From NCBI GenBank assembly GCA_029948255.1, contig JALIZF010001525.1:310001-374000 (forward strand): a stretch of DNA of 64,000 nt, in the 5' to 3' direction. Below, in pieces: positions 12,201-22,300 of this stretch. The notes below the pieces were generated by a model, which was not told the DNA's origin, did not search any database, and saw only the letters and a program-made list of their open reading frames with translations. The stretch is from Telmatactis stephensoni (Eukaryota; Cnidaria; Anthozoa; Actiniaria; Isophelliidae). The position numbers and the translations under genes were made by a program. Within the stretch, counting starts at the first letter, position 1. Every line of letters starts with the position of its first letter.

Positions 12201-15200
12201 CTAGTATTCATTTTGGTGTTCACAATTAGTGCACCACTTGTGTTGATTGATTGAATGATTGATTGATTGAATGATTAATTGATTGATTGGTGCTTGGATG
12301 AATGGCCACTTATTATAAACAGGGGGGACGCTAAAATGTAGAGTCTACCAAGGCTCAGCTTTGCCCATCTGAATGTTACGAGTTACAGACTCCATATACC
12401 CATCATTATCATCATCATCAGTAGAATGATCAACATCATCATCATCACAATGATTTATCAAACCATCATTATCAAGTGCCTCTTACAGGGCTGTAAAAAT
12501 GTAATACAAGGATACTATTCTTCTTTGATGCCCTGACAAACTTTGCTGCAAGCCAGATTCAACAGCACTCAGTAATCGGTGTGTTTCTCTGGTTTTAAAG
12601 GCTTCCACCTCAAGAGCCATGGATAAAAATTCATATCTAGATCTTTGACAAAGTAGCTGGTTGATGACCTAACCAAAAAAACATGACAATATTTTATTGA
12701 ATGAAGGCTTAGGGAGTACATGTACATGTGATTCAGGCCAATGGGGAGATGAGAAGGGAAGGGACAAAGGAGCAAATTGACAACAAAAGGGTAAATAAAG
12801 GTGATTCAGTTTAAATCAAAGGAGCACTGAATTGAAAACATTTGAGTTCTTCTTTGTTAAAAATATCGAACTAAGGCTAGTAACAACCTGGTCTTGTTTT
12901 GAGGTAAAGTAATCTTGTCTTGAAATCTTTAAGTTGTAGTCTCCTTTGAGGATTCTTGTTGGTTGTAGCTCAGCTAGCTCATGTATTAGGGAGGGTAGTG
13001 ATTTCTCTGTTATCTTAAGAATTTCATTTTTGACATCAGATAAAGATGATGATGTTTCATTCACTTGATCTCTAATGGATAAAAAGTAATGCATTCTTAA
13101 AAGTATGAATCAGTATGCAAAAGGAACAAACTGCAAACTGTATTATGTAGACACTTTGCCATGACAATTCTCCTTGCATCAATATATGGCCATGACTCTA
13201 GCCTAATTGTCATCCACTTTCCTTGTTCTCCCCAGGAGCTGTTGACTGACTATCTGAAAATCAGGCTTTCACAATGGTAACTTTCAATATAACCCCAGGG
13301 TTCGAAACAAAATTCCAAACAAGGGTTAACTTCAGTTAACAGGCATATCTATCTTGATCATAATCATCAACTGCAGTTGTGTTTTACAGCCAAAAGGTTT
13401 CTAATGATCCCTGTTCCTGAAGATCCAGATTGTCCAGTTCTGGAAAGCATTAATTTTATATTCAACCTCTCATAAATAAACATCTAAAAATCGTCATGGT
13501 AAATTTGGTAGAGATGTACTTGGGGTGGTAACACACTCAGAAAATCACTGTAAGACACTGCCTAGGAATTAAGCTAGTCCTACAGGTGTCCAGTTTAGAG
13601 GGTCAGAGTTTAATGTTCTTAAGAATACGGTACCTTAGAGTAACCAAGTCCGCAGCCTGGTGATGTTGTAACATGGATTTTTCTTTTGCGACTCTTAGAG
13701 CCGCTTGAACACCAACTGCACTTGCTTCAGCATTGATTCTTTTAGTTTCACTTGGAACAAAACTTTGACAAAATAAGAATGTGCAAGTTAGACTGGTAAT
13801 AATATTTTGCTCAGAAATGAGAGCCATCTGTGGTCCTTGCCCAGTTGCATGGATGAACTAGAACTATCAAAGTCTGCTGCTACAGTATGTGCAAAGCCTG
13901 CTGTTGCATGCTATGTCCCAAGAGAAGTTACATGATGTGTTACATGGATATGGCACGCAACACACTGTCTTGCACAATGTGACCACCCCACAACAGCTTT
14001 GTGCATGTTCAGTTTCAAGAGTGGAATCGAGTTCTACTTCAGTGCAAAATTTCCTGCAAAGCTGCCCATAACTGATACAGGGTGGACACACAGTGAAAAG
14101 TCTGCTGTTGCATGTATGTTGCAAGAAAAGTGGCATCATGTGTTGCATGTGTAAAAGAGTACTGTATGTACAGAGGGACTACGTACATTGATTTTAGCCT
14201 TGCCAGCTCCTTGCAGTCATTGAGTGTCACTTCCTCATTCTCTCCTAAAAAGATTCATGCAAATTTATATATTCATTCAGGCATGCAGGATATCATTTGT
14301 TATTATCATCATCATGAAATACATTGAAAAGAAATGTTTTAAATGATATCTAATAATATATATTTATATTTTTATAATATTATAATTACTTTGAAGTGAA
14401 AGTATAAACTATACCTCTTATTAATAACAATGTTGGGTCACTTATCTCTAGCAGATCATAACGAGACCTGTCACTCCTTCCTGCCATGTCTGCTATGCCC
14501 TAAAAACATGAACACAGTCCAAATACATTGAACATACAGAAGCAGATCCAGGATTAACCTTTAGGAAACAGTACAGCCTTATGAAAATTCAGAAACCATC
14601 CAGAGGATATTTTGGACAAGTTCATGTATCAAAAGACAAGGGGGGGCATATATTTTTGTGCACACATAGAGTAGATTTCATATGACTGTGAAAATGGCAC
14701 TGCACAGTCACAGCATGGTTACAGCAGGAATTTTGAATGTTTTTATAGACATCATGGCACAGACACAGCCAGGGTACGGTGCGGTACATTTCACACTCAT
14801 ACGAAATCTGCTCTATTTTTATGTACTGTGTGCATGTATGTGGAAAAGGAGGGACCAGCAAAAATTGAGTATTACATTTTTGATTTACACCAGCCCCCTT
14901 TCCATGTAAATAATGACCAGTCCCTTACTATAGTAAAAGTCTTGAGCACTGGTGACTTTTGATGGAAGACAAATCACAAATCTTGTGATGAGAACTTGTG
15001 CCCTTTGGGCACTTGTTTGGTAAGTGGTGAATACTTCAAATTTAAGGCTCCTTGCTTTTAAATCACTTTTTAATGTATTAAACCTTTTTTCTAAATTGAC
15101 ATCTAAGTGCAGAAAACCTCTATTTACATCTTAATCATTTTAATACCTCAAAAAACTGTTTCTTGGTGTAAGATGTCAAGTCTGTAGTAAACAATTCTTC

Positions 15201-18200
15201 AGATTCAAAGTATTCATTGTAGCCAAGTTGTGAAAGAAATGCTTTGTTGGACTGCTGGCCTCCTAAAAAAAGAAATTCAAGCTCAGGATTCTCATTACAT
15301 GCAAGTTTTCTAGTAGATGGCTAGGATGTAAAAGTATGCAGCAGTCTTCACTGATCTTTCAGATTTGCTAAATGCATGCATGATTGTATAATTATATATT
15401 GTCTTTTCACTAAAAAGTGAAAAACTCTAAAATAATTAAAAGTAGCCACTTTTTAGCTGGTTGCCAACACTTCATGTGAGCCCTGCAAGCTGAAATCTGT
15501 TTTATCTGACTCTGTATATTTTCAAATTCATTTGAAAATACAAAACACACTTTGGCATTTATTTAAGTTTATTTGCTTCTGTATAGCGAGTCAGTAGCAT
15601 CATCACCTGAGTCAGCATAAAATTCTGTCAAGTTAGATATAGTTTGTTGAAGTTCACTGATTGCATTATCCATCTGCAACACAAAAGAAAAAATACAATA
15701 TACACTGTTGACCATAATACACTGTACAATAAATCCTGTACAAATTTACATGTAAGAGTATACAGTCAACTCTTGCCTTGCAGACATGACCCCACTATTA
15801 CAGATACCCCAGTATTACGGCCGCAGAAGCTATAAACTACAAAGAAATGTAAAGTGTATAGTAGTATGGAAACAACTCCCACTACTGCAGACTCCCCATT
15901 ATGGAATTGCAGACACTTCATGAGGTCCCAATATATATTTGGTTGTTTTTCTCTCATTACAATGTATAACTTGGACTTATTGAATGCCTGAACTCTTGGA
16001 ATGTTCATTATTTTATTATGTGCAGTATTTTGACCTATATATTATGAACTCAAGGTGTATCAAAGAAAATGTACACTTTAAATCAAAATAAACTAGAAAT
16101 CAAGAGTGCATAGTAGTATAAGATATGTGAAACCTAACCAATGAAAATTTGGGTCAGTTTCCTCACACCTTGCTGACTCTCACTATTACAGACACCAAAT
16201 GACATACAGTCCCCAGTGCATCTGCTACAGAGAGTTGACTGTACATTATACCCTCCTGGATGCACTTGTGGGGATGGATAGAGGGTGCAAATCCTACATA
16301 TCCTGTATGTGTACATGTACATGCTGCACAAGGATTTGCCTGCAGAAGCTGAGGTTATAGACTTTACCTGGTTGCTGATAACTTGGCTTTTCTCCAAAAA
16401 GGCTTTATACTTCTGTTTTTCTTTCTTCTCTAATTCACTTATTTGGTTCAGTTGATGACCTGTTTTTGCTTGATGAAGGCTTGGTATTAAATTACAAAAA
16501 AAGAAGCCTCAACTTTATGGAAACTGTCGTATCGAACAAGCCAAAAGGAGTGGCAGAAATACACAAGAACTACAGAAACTTTATCTGAGCTTAGAGCAGA
16601 TTTTGTATGGGTGTGAAACAGATTGCACCGTACCATGATTGTGTCAGTGCTTTGATGTCTTATACAAACATTCAACATTGCTGGGCTCCATAATGTAGCC
16701 CTGATGCCATGACTGAGCAAAGCCATTTTTACAGTCATATGAGATCTATTCTAGATGTCATTTGACCATTATTATGGAGGTGCACATTGAAAACTAATTC
16801 AAAAGTTGTCATTGGATGCAATGGCTAATGGCTCATTTTGAGAAAACACTGAAGAAGTAACTCCCTTAATAATGTGCGAGAGTTAATTAATAATCATGAA
16901 CAGTTTATATGCTGTACTTGGTCCATATAAAGGTAAAGTGCTGCAACTTAACTGTAGAGTAATAGAGCATTTTTAAATACAAAATTAAAATTTTGTATGA
17001 CCAGGAAAACGACATGGTCACTGTTCGGCATGGTTAGAGCAATATGTCATGGTGCAGCATGGTAAGTTTCCCACTCATATGAAAACTACTCTAATATTGT
17101 AGTACCTTAACTTATTTCGCTGGAAAACAAGATTATGCAGCCTTTTTTCAAAAAGTTCATGCTTTTGTTTAGCAGCTTGGAACTCTTCTCTGTAAAAAGT
17201 CAAACATTCTACATATTAAAAATATACTTGTGATAAAAAGAAGTTTAGTTAGTGTACATGAACATGAACATGTACCTTAATGACTCTATTGGAGTGTTTT
17301 CTTTGCCAGAGCTTTGCATATATGATATAGCTTCACTAAGTTTTTCTCCCTGTAATGAAATATCCCAGATTTTTAACAAGTTTATGAATTTATTAAACAA
17401 GTCTAACAGTCTAAAGTGTAACCACTTTGGTTGCATTAAGTGAATAAAAAGCTACATTTTACAAAAAAATTAGCAGGGTAGGAAATATACAGGCTGGAAT
17501 AACCTTGGAGCAATACATTTAAGCAACAAAACTTCTGGTTACTAGCTTTTTTTATAGACTGATTCCATATAAAGTCATTTTGTTTCTTCGATTCTGCTTG
17601 TTCCGATTCTACTTAACAGTAATGTTGTATTTCATAATTCATAAAAGAAAACTTCTTTTATGAATTATGAAATACAACATTACTGTTAAGTATGTTAAGT
17701 ACTGCATGGCTACTTGTGCAAGTTTTCTATTTAATAGAAAACTTGCACAAGTAGCCATGCAAACTGAATTCACAGTATGCACTGCTATAACTTTCAATTT
17801 GGTAGAAATCTGACTATAGTCTATCTCCAATTTAATTGGTATTGGCTCGAATTAATTCACAAATGTATATAGAATAATAATATAATATGTGTAAGAGCCG
17901 ACTGCCTATAGTCTTGACAACATGTAATATACTTCATAATAATTACAAAGTACCTCAATAATTCCTTCTCCTGATAATACCAATTCACTGTATCTACAAT
18001 AAGGAGATCCAAAATCAGTGGTAAATAATTATTGAGTTATTACCATACATATAAGCTCATTTTAAAATCAATCAGTAACTCATGATAATGATATGCATGA
18101 TGATGCATCATTTTTTTTTCACTTTCATATTTCTAAATAAAGTAAAGTTCTTTATTCAAAAATTCAAGCCAAAATTCAAACTATAATGAATTTATCCAGA

Positions 18201-18421
18201 GTAAAAAATTAAGTTATCATTCATTTAACCAACCTCTTTAGTTCATTATCAGTAAGAACGTTATCCCCAACATCAGATTCAATACAGTCAATAAACCATT
18301 CCAAAAACGACAAACAAGACTGATTCTCAAACATCCATTCAAGACTTTCTCCCGTCAAGTCTTTAGCTGCTGGACAGCCAATACGCTGAAGAGCACGAAC
18401 TAGCCGTTCTCCGTGGCTCAT
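9279..18421 (-). CDS. HAUS3: HAUS augmin-like complex subunit 3
   Basis: HAUS3 is a coiled-coil subunit of augmin, the eight-protein complex that recruits gamma-tubulin to the sides of spindle microtubules so that they branch. Sixteen exons chain in phase to 616 aa, against about 603 in human: 18421-18234, 17993-17954, 17349-17276, 17189-17106, 16479-16368, 15673-15607, 15262-15147, 14499-14415, 14244-14187, 13762-13634, 13071-12888, 12668-12516, 11900-11647, 10308-10227, 9576-9484, 9410-9279. The N-terminus (ALQRIGCPAAKDLTGESLEW, then SFLEWF) is the family's conserved calponin-like head. The rest is heptad-rich (for example QQTISNLTEFY) and ends in a segment resembling the vertebrate C-terminus. 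The exon 12 donor (AGAATA|GTATCC) is weak, and exon 13 lacks a good pyrimidine tract; a stronger donor at 12487 would break the frame. The introns carry many mobile elements. Confidence 0.93.
9800..10072. mobile_element. Palindromic repeat rich in TTGTTGAAC words
   Basis: It lies in the HAUS3 intron between exons 14 and 15. The left end (CAATGATATACAGTTCAACA) is mirrored by the right end (GTTGAACCGTGTATCATC). Between them, words such as TGTTGAACGATGTTG recur in both orientations. There is no coding capacity. It is probably a MITE. Confidence 0.55.
10580..10785. repeat. Two-copy tandem repeat ending in a 20-G run
   Basis: CGATCCTGGGACAGGTGGTA near 10582 recurs about 107 bp later as CGATCCTGGGCCAGGTGGTA. 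GTGGTACxxTGGCACAACATTGTGG is shared by both copies. A run of 20 G residues follows at 10756-10775. It lies in the HAUS3 intron between exons 13 and 14. Confidence 0.6.
10912..11590. repeat. Minisatellite, unit about 122 bp, about 5.5 copies
   Basis: Successive units start with variants of GTTGCAGGGGTGGACACAAG at about 10915, 11037, 11159, 11281, 11402 and 11510, giving a period near 122 bp. Each unit also holds AAGCGTAACGCTGCAAGAA and GTCTGGGCCGTAACGCTTCA. Units differ by point changes and short indels. The array fills most of the HAUS3 intron between exons 13 and 14 and ends about 60 bp from exon 13. Related words (GGTGGACACA next to TTGCATG) occur at about 7680 and 14080, so the unit probably derives from a dispersed repeat. 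Confidence 0.85.
11935..12093. mobile_element. MITE family P1, copy 1 (best preserved)
   Basis: The terminal inverted repeats are about 28 bp and perfect: TAGAGCGGTTTTCGTATGAG on the left, with its exact inverse ending in CGCTCTA on the right. A TA lies at each end. The interior reads ACGGTCAxxGCATGGTAAGG and similar. It sits in the HAUS3 intron directly upstream of exon 13 and ends only 35 bp from that exon's acceptor. Confidence 0.85.
13862..14160. repeat. Degenerate dispersed repeat with TTGCATG words
   Basis: This HAUS3 intron stretch alternates TGCTGTTGCATG, AAGTTACATGATGTGTTACA and GGTGGACACACAGT, words also present near 7600-7700. It is probably an old copy of the dispersed element from which the 122-bp minisatellite was built. 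Confidence 0.35.
14667..14815. mobile_element. MITE family P1, copy 2
   Basis: The left end TAGAGTAGATTTCATATGAC and right end TCATACGAAATCTGCTCTA are inverted and diverged from copy 1. The interior keeps GGTTACAGCAGGAATTTTGA. It lies in a HAUS3 intron between exons 7 and 8. Confidence 0.8.
16592..16753. mobile_element. MITE family P1, copy 3 (degraded)
   Basis: The left end TAGAGCAGATTTTGTATGGG and right end GAGATCTATTCTAG are recognisable P1 ends, although the interior is diverged. It lies in a HAUS3 intron between exons 4 and 5. Confidence 0.65.
16973..17093. mobile_element. MITE family P1, copy 4 (truncated interior)
   Basis: The left end is degraded (TAGAGCATTTTTAAATACAA). The right end CCCACTCATATGAAAACTAC then TCTA is close to copy 1. 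At 121 bp it is the shortest copy. It lies immediately downstream of HAUS3 exon 4. Confidence 0.65.
17610..17692. repeat. Perfect hairpin, 40-bp arms, 3-nt loop
   Basis: Bases 17610-17649 are the exact inverse of 17653-17692, separated by AAC. The left arm begins TACTTAACAGTAATGTTGTA. It lies in HAUS3 intron 2. No mismatch is visible in the stem. It could be a very young palindromic insertion or a hairpin-RNA locus. Confidence 0.9.
17703..17761. repeat. Near-perfect palindrome, 29-bp arms
   Basis: TGCATGGCTACTTGTGCAAG at the start is the exact inverse of CTTGCACAAGTAGCCATGCA at the end, with a single unpaired central base at 17732. Its sequence is unrelated to the 40-bp hairpin 11 bp upstream. 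It lies in HAUS3 intron 2. Confidence 0.9.
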
Positions 18422-18766
18422 TTTAATTCTGTTTGGGTCGTTTTTGAAGACTTTTTGGGCGAATTTTGTCGATTACATTTTTGTTTTGACTTTTGAAGTT
18501 TTCGCGCCGAACTAACGCGCATGAGCAGATTAGTACCAACACAGGAATCCCAAACGGGAAAATTTTGGAAATCTCAATAATGAAGAGATAGTCGAGCAAG
18601 TTTTAGAGGCAGAATTATATTTATCGCTTTAGAAATATTTATTAGAATATTTTATATTGTTTTGGCTAGAGAATTAGCTATTTTCACTGAAAGCGCAAGT
18701 TACCATCTTGGGGTTCCTTTGTAGTTTGTTTCTAGTTCCAGTCTTTCACGGATTACAGTTTCAAAG
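18422..18766. promoter_or_regulatory. Divergent HAUS3/TTC4 promoter region
   Basis: The 345 bp between the two start codons hold both promoters. No TATA box is visible near either gene. AACGCGCATGAGCAG at about 18514 resembles one half of an NRF1 site. AAGATGGCGGAC overlaps the TTC4 start codon at 18764-18775 and fits the YY1 motif often found at housekeeping gene starts. Whether transcription is truly bidirectional is inferred from the arrangement only. Confidence 0.55.
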
Positions 18767-19331
18767 ATGGCGGACGGAACAGAGAAAAAAGCAGCAAAGA
18801 CTGCTGCTGAACTTGACCGAGAACTGGATGAATATATTGATAAATTAATGGAGAAAAAGAAAACAAAATATGCTGATGGATTTACTGAGGAAAATTGGGA
18901 GCAGGTAAAGGGAATGATCCTGTTTGGAATAGCAACAGATAGAGATGGTCAAAAAACACATGCAAGATTCGGAGACTCGCGATCGATTCATGCATATAAG
19001 TCTTACTTATAGTTTAAAGTAAAGTCTCATGAAGAAGATTAAATTAGTTATGATGATGATTATCATCTAGAGGATAATAGCACTGTGGATAAAAATTTAA
19101 CTGCAGTGCAATAATGAATGACGATAATTCAGGAGCGTACCCAGGGGAGGGTATCAGAGGTTCAGGAAACCCCCCCCCCCCCCCCCCTTTGCAACCAAAC
19201 TTTTTTACAAATGAGTTTGTAATGGCTGAATAAGAAAACACATTCAGGGATCTAGACACCCCCCCCCCCCCCCCCCCCCTTACAAAACTCCTGGATACGC
19301 CCCTGTAATTATTTTCTCGAGCTCTAAGTGG

Positions 19332-19367
<36 letters not shown>

Positions 19368-22300
19368 TTTATTAACAACTCTATTCTTATAGCCAGGCAC
19401 AGGTGCCCTGGGCAACCTCAATATATTTTGGACAGTGATGAACATCGTACTTTTTAGGAGAAAAAATCACAGGATTTAGTACCTTTTTACCAAACTGTTG
19501 TATATTCAGTAGTATCCAACTCATGTCTCTTCTTGTGAGGCATTGCAGTAATTGGCTATATTTGCAGTGGTGCGGGATAAAATAGTTATACAGTGTTTTC
19601 TCATAGCATACTGTGGATATCCCACTTGTCACTTGTATAATTTTCTTTAGTTTGTATATGCACTCACCTAAAGGCTCGCATGTATACTAGAAAATACTAG
19701 TTACTCGTGGGATATTTCATGGTATTCCACTTGAAACCATTGTATAACTAGTATAAAGACAACACAACACTAACAGTCATGGTACAGTGTATTTATTCAT
19801 ACAAAAACTGCCCTGAAAGGCAAATGCATACATGGCAATATTCATCCTTTTTTCATCATTTTTAAAGGAAATGGAGAAGATACCATTTTTTAGAACTAAA
19901 CCCCTTGAAGATGATGAAGAGCCTAGTCCTGAATTCGCAGCATTGCAGGCCTTAAAATATGAAAATGAAAATCCAACAGGTAAATCTATATCAGTAGACT
20001 TTGCCCTGACACACACACACATGTACGTTGACATACATGTAGTAGAGTAGACTAATGATCTTATAACTGTGAAAAGTCATGACACAATAGCCATGCATGT
20101 CATTGTCCTTAAGCTATCTCTTTTGACTCATTATGTATACCACCAAAACAATCCTGGCTACACTACTATACATATTATACAACTAAATTACAGATTATGC
20201 CAGGCCGCAAAGCGGCTGAAGTATAATATGAATTATACAAAGAAATAAGACGGAATACAAGATTTCTGAAGTATAATTCTATATTTCTTTCAGCCAAAGC
20301 AGAAGCTTTCAAAGATGAAGGCAATTATGAATACAAAAAGAAAAACTTTAGAAAGGCTATCCTTGCATACACTGAAGGAATCAAGGCAAATAGTGATGAC
20401 AAAAACCTAAATGCAATTCTTTATACCAATAGAGCCACTGTCAACTTTACTATAGGTAAAATGTTGCACTCTTTGTTCCTTCCTTCCTTCCTTCCTTCCT
20501 TCCTTCCTTCCTTCCTTCCTTCCTTCCTTCCTTCCTTCCTTCCTTCCTTCCTTCCTTCCTTCCTTCCTTCCTTCCTTCCTTCCTTCCTTCCTTCCTTCCT
20601 TCCTTCCTTCCTTCCTTCCTTTCTTCCTTCCTTCCTTCCATTCTTTTTATGTATATGTCTTCTCTACTGTCATTCCTTCTTCACTGAACCCTTATTTTGC
20701 ATTTCCTCTCAATTCCATTTTTATATCAAACTGAAGGAACAAGATCATTATTTTGAACTCTGTACATAGGCAATAATAGGTCTGCCCTAAAAGATGCTTT
20801 GGTAGCTCGTAAACTTGTTCCAACGTACATGAAAGCTATCATTAGAGGTAAGCTACTGTTTATGTAATTAAATAGATCTTTGGACTCAACTAAATAAAAG
20901 TGCTATCAGTCATTACTGTAACATTTGTGATTTTCTTTCAAAACAGGAGCAAGTGCTAGTTTTACTCTGAAGTTGTTTGATCATACAAAACAGTGGTGTG
21001 ACGAAGGTTTAAAAATATCCTTTTTAACTACAAAATCTAGGCATTTCCTCTTCGGTACTTTTTCCTGACTATTTCTGCTCTTTCCAAGTAAGAAATTGTA
21101 TTGTCCTTAAATATACAACACATTGAACCTAATAATGAAAAGCTGCAAAGCCTGAAAAAAGATGCTATCACTGAGGAGGTCTGTATGATGTGATTGTAGT
21201 AGATATCCTACCATGGACCAATCAGATCTTTTAATTCTGAAAGTGCTAACATAACCCCTCTCCACGTGCCCTTTTCCCCCTCTCCTCTCCCTTTCTTTCC
21301 CCCTCCTCTTCTCTTTTCTCAATCCTTCCCAATGGGAAATCACGGTCCCAAAGGGCAAGGGCAAGGGCAATGGCAGATCCAGTGAGAGGGTTTAGGGGCT
21401 GCAACCCTGACTATAACAGAGAGAAAATGATGGCTAACTAGAATTAGGCTCCACTTTTGCTTTCACTGCCATCATACAACCCCCTGTTTGGGATGGCACA
21501 TACGTAATCCTAGATCCACCCCTGGATTGAGATTCAGAAGCAATCAATTGATTTACAAGCAATCAATTTATAATTATTATTTGTGTTAGAAAAAAGAGGA
21601 ACGTGACAAAAGAAAAGCCAAGCAAAAGCTAAAGAAAATACAAGCAGAACAAACAGCATTGATTGATGCTATTCATGTAAGTATATATTAAACTGAATGG
21701 TTCCAGTTCCATTCACCGACTGACTGACTGACTGACTGACTGACTGACTGACTGACTGACTGACTGACTGACTGACTGACTGACTGACTGACTGACTGAC
21801 TGACTGACTGACTGACTGACTGACTGACACCATCTGAAGCAAACTATACCAATCTTCTGCAGAAACGAAACATAAGATATGAAAAACCTTCAACAAAAGA
21901 TGATGGCAGTGATGATGATGACGATGATGATGATGAGGCAGTATTAACAAAAGAGCTATCAAAATTGGGCCTGGATCCTCAGCACCCCTCTGGGGCAAGA
22001 GTCCAGTTGGATGAAAATGGCAAGCTGTATTGGCCTGTGTTATTTTATTATCCAGAATACAAACAAACTGATTTCATAGCTGCATTTTGTGAAGATAACT
22101 GGTAAGTGTTTCATTTCAAATCAGTGCACTTTGCTGTGGAATTAGACTCGCCCTGTTTCCTTGCCACTTGCGTTCGTTGCAATCAAATGCGCCACTACAC
22201 GATGTAGAAACACACTCAAGTTACACAATATGGTGGAGAAAGTGCGCAGTTTCTTCTTCATATTGTTTCACAACGCATTGACGGTCCTTTCATTCGTCCT

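Noticed and set aside
12487..12516. Stronger donor (CCCT|GTAAGA) for HAUS3 exon 12
   Set aside because: It would enter exon 13 out of phase; the weaker ATA|GTATCC donor keeps the frame and the expected family length.
19044..19445. 133-codon minus-strand frame
   Set aside because: It is poly-Ile and poly-Gly from (TAA)n and C-run repeats in TTC4 intron 1.
20461..20769. Ser-Phe-Leu-Pro repeat frame
   Set aside because: It is a translation of the (TTCC)n microsatellite.
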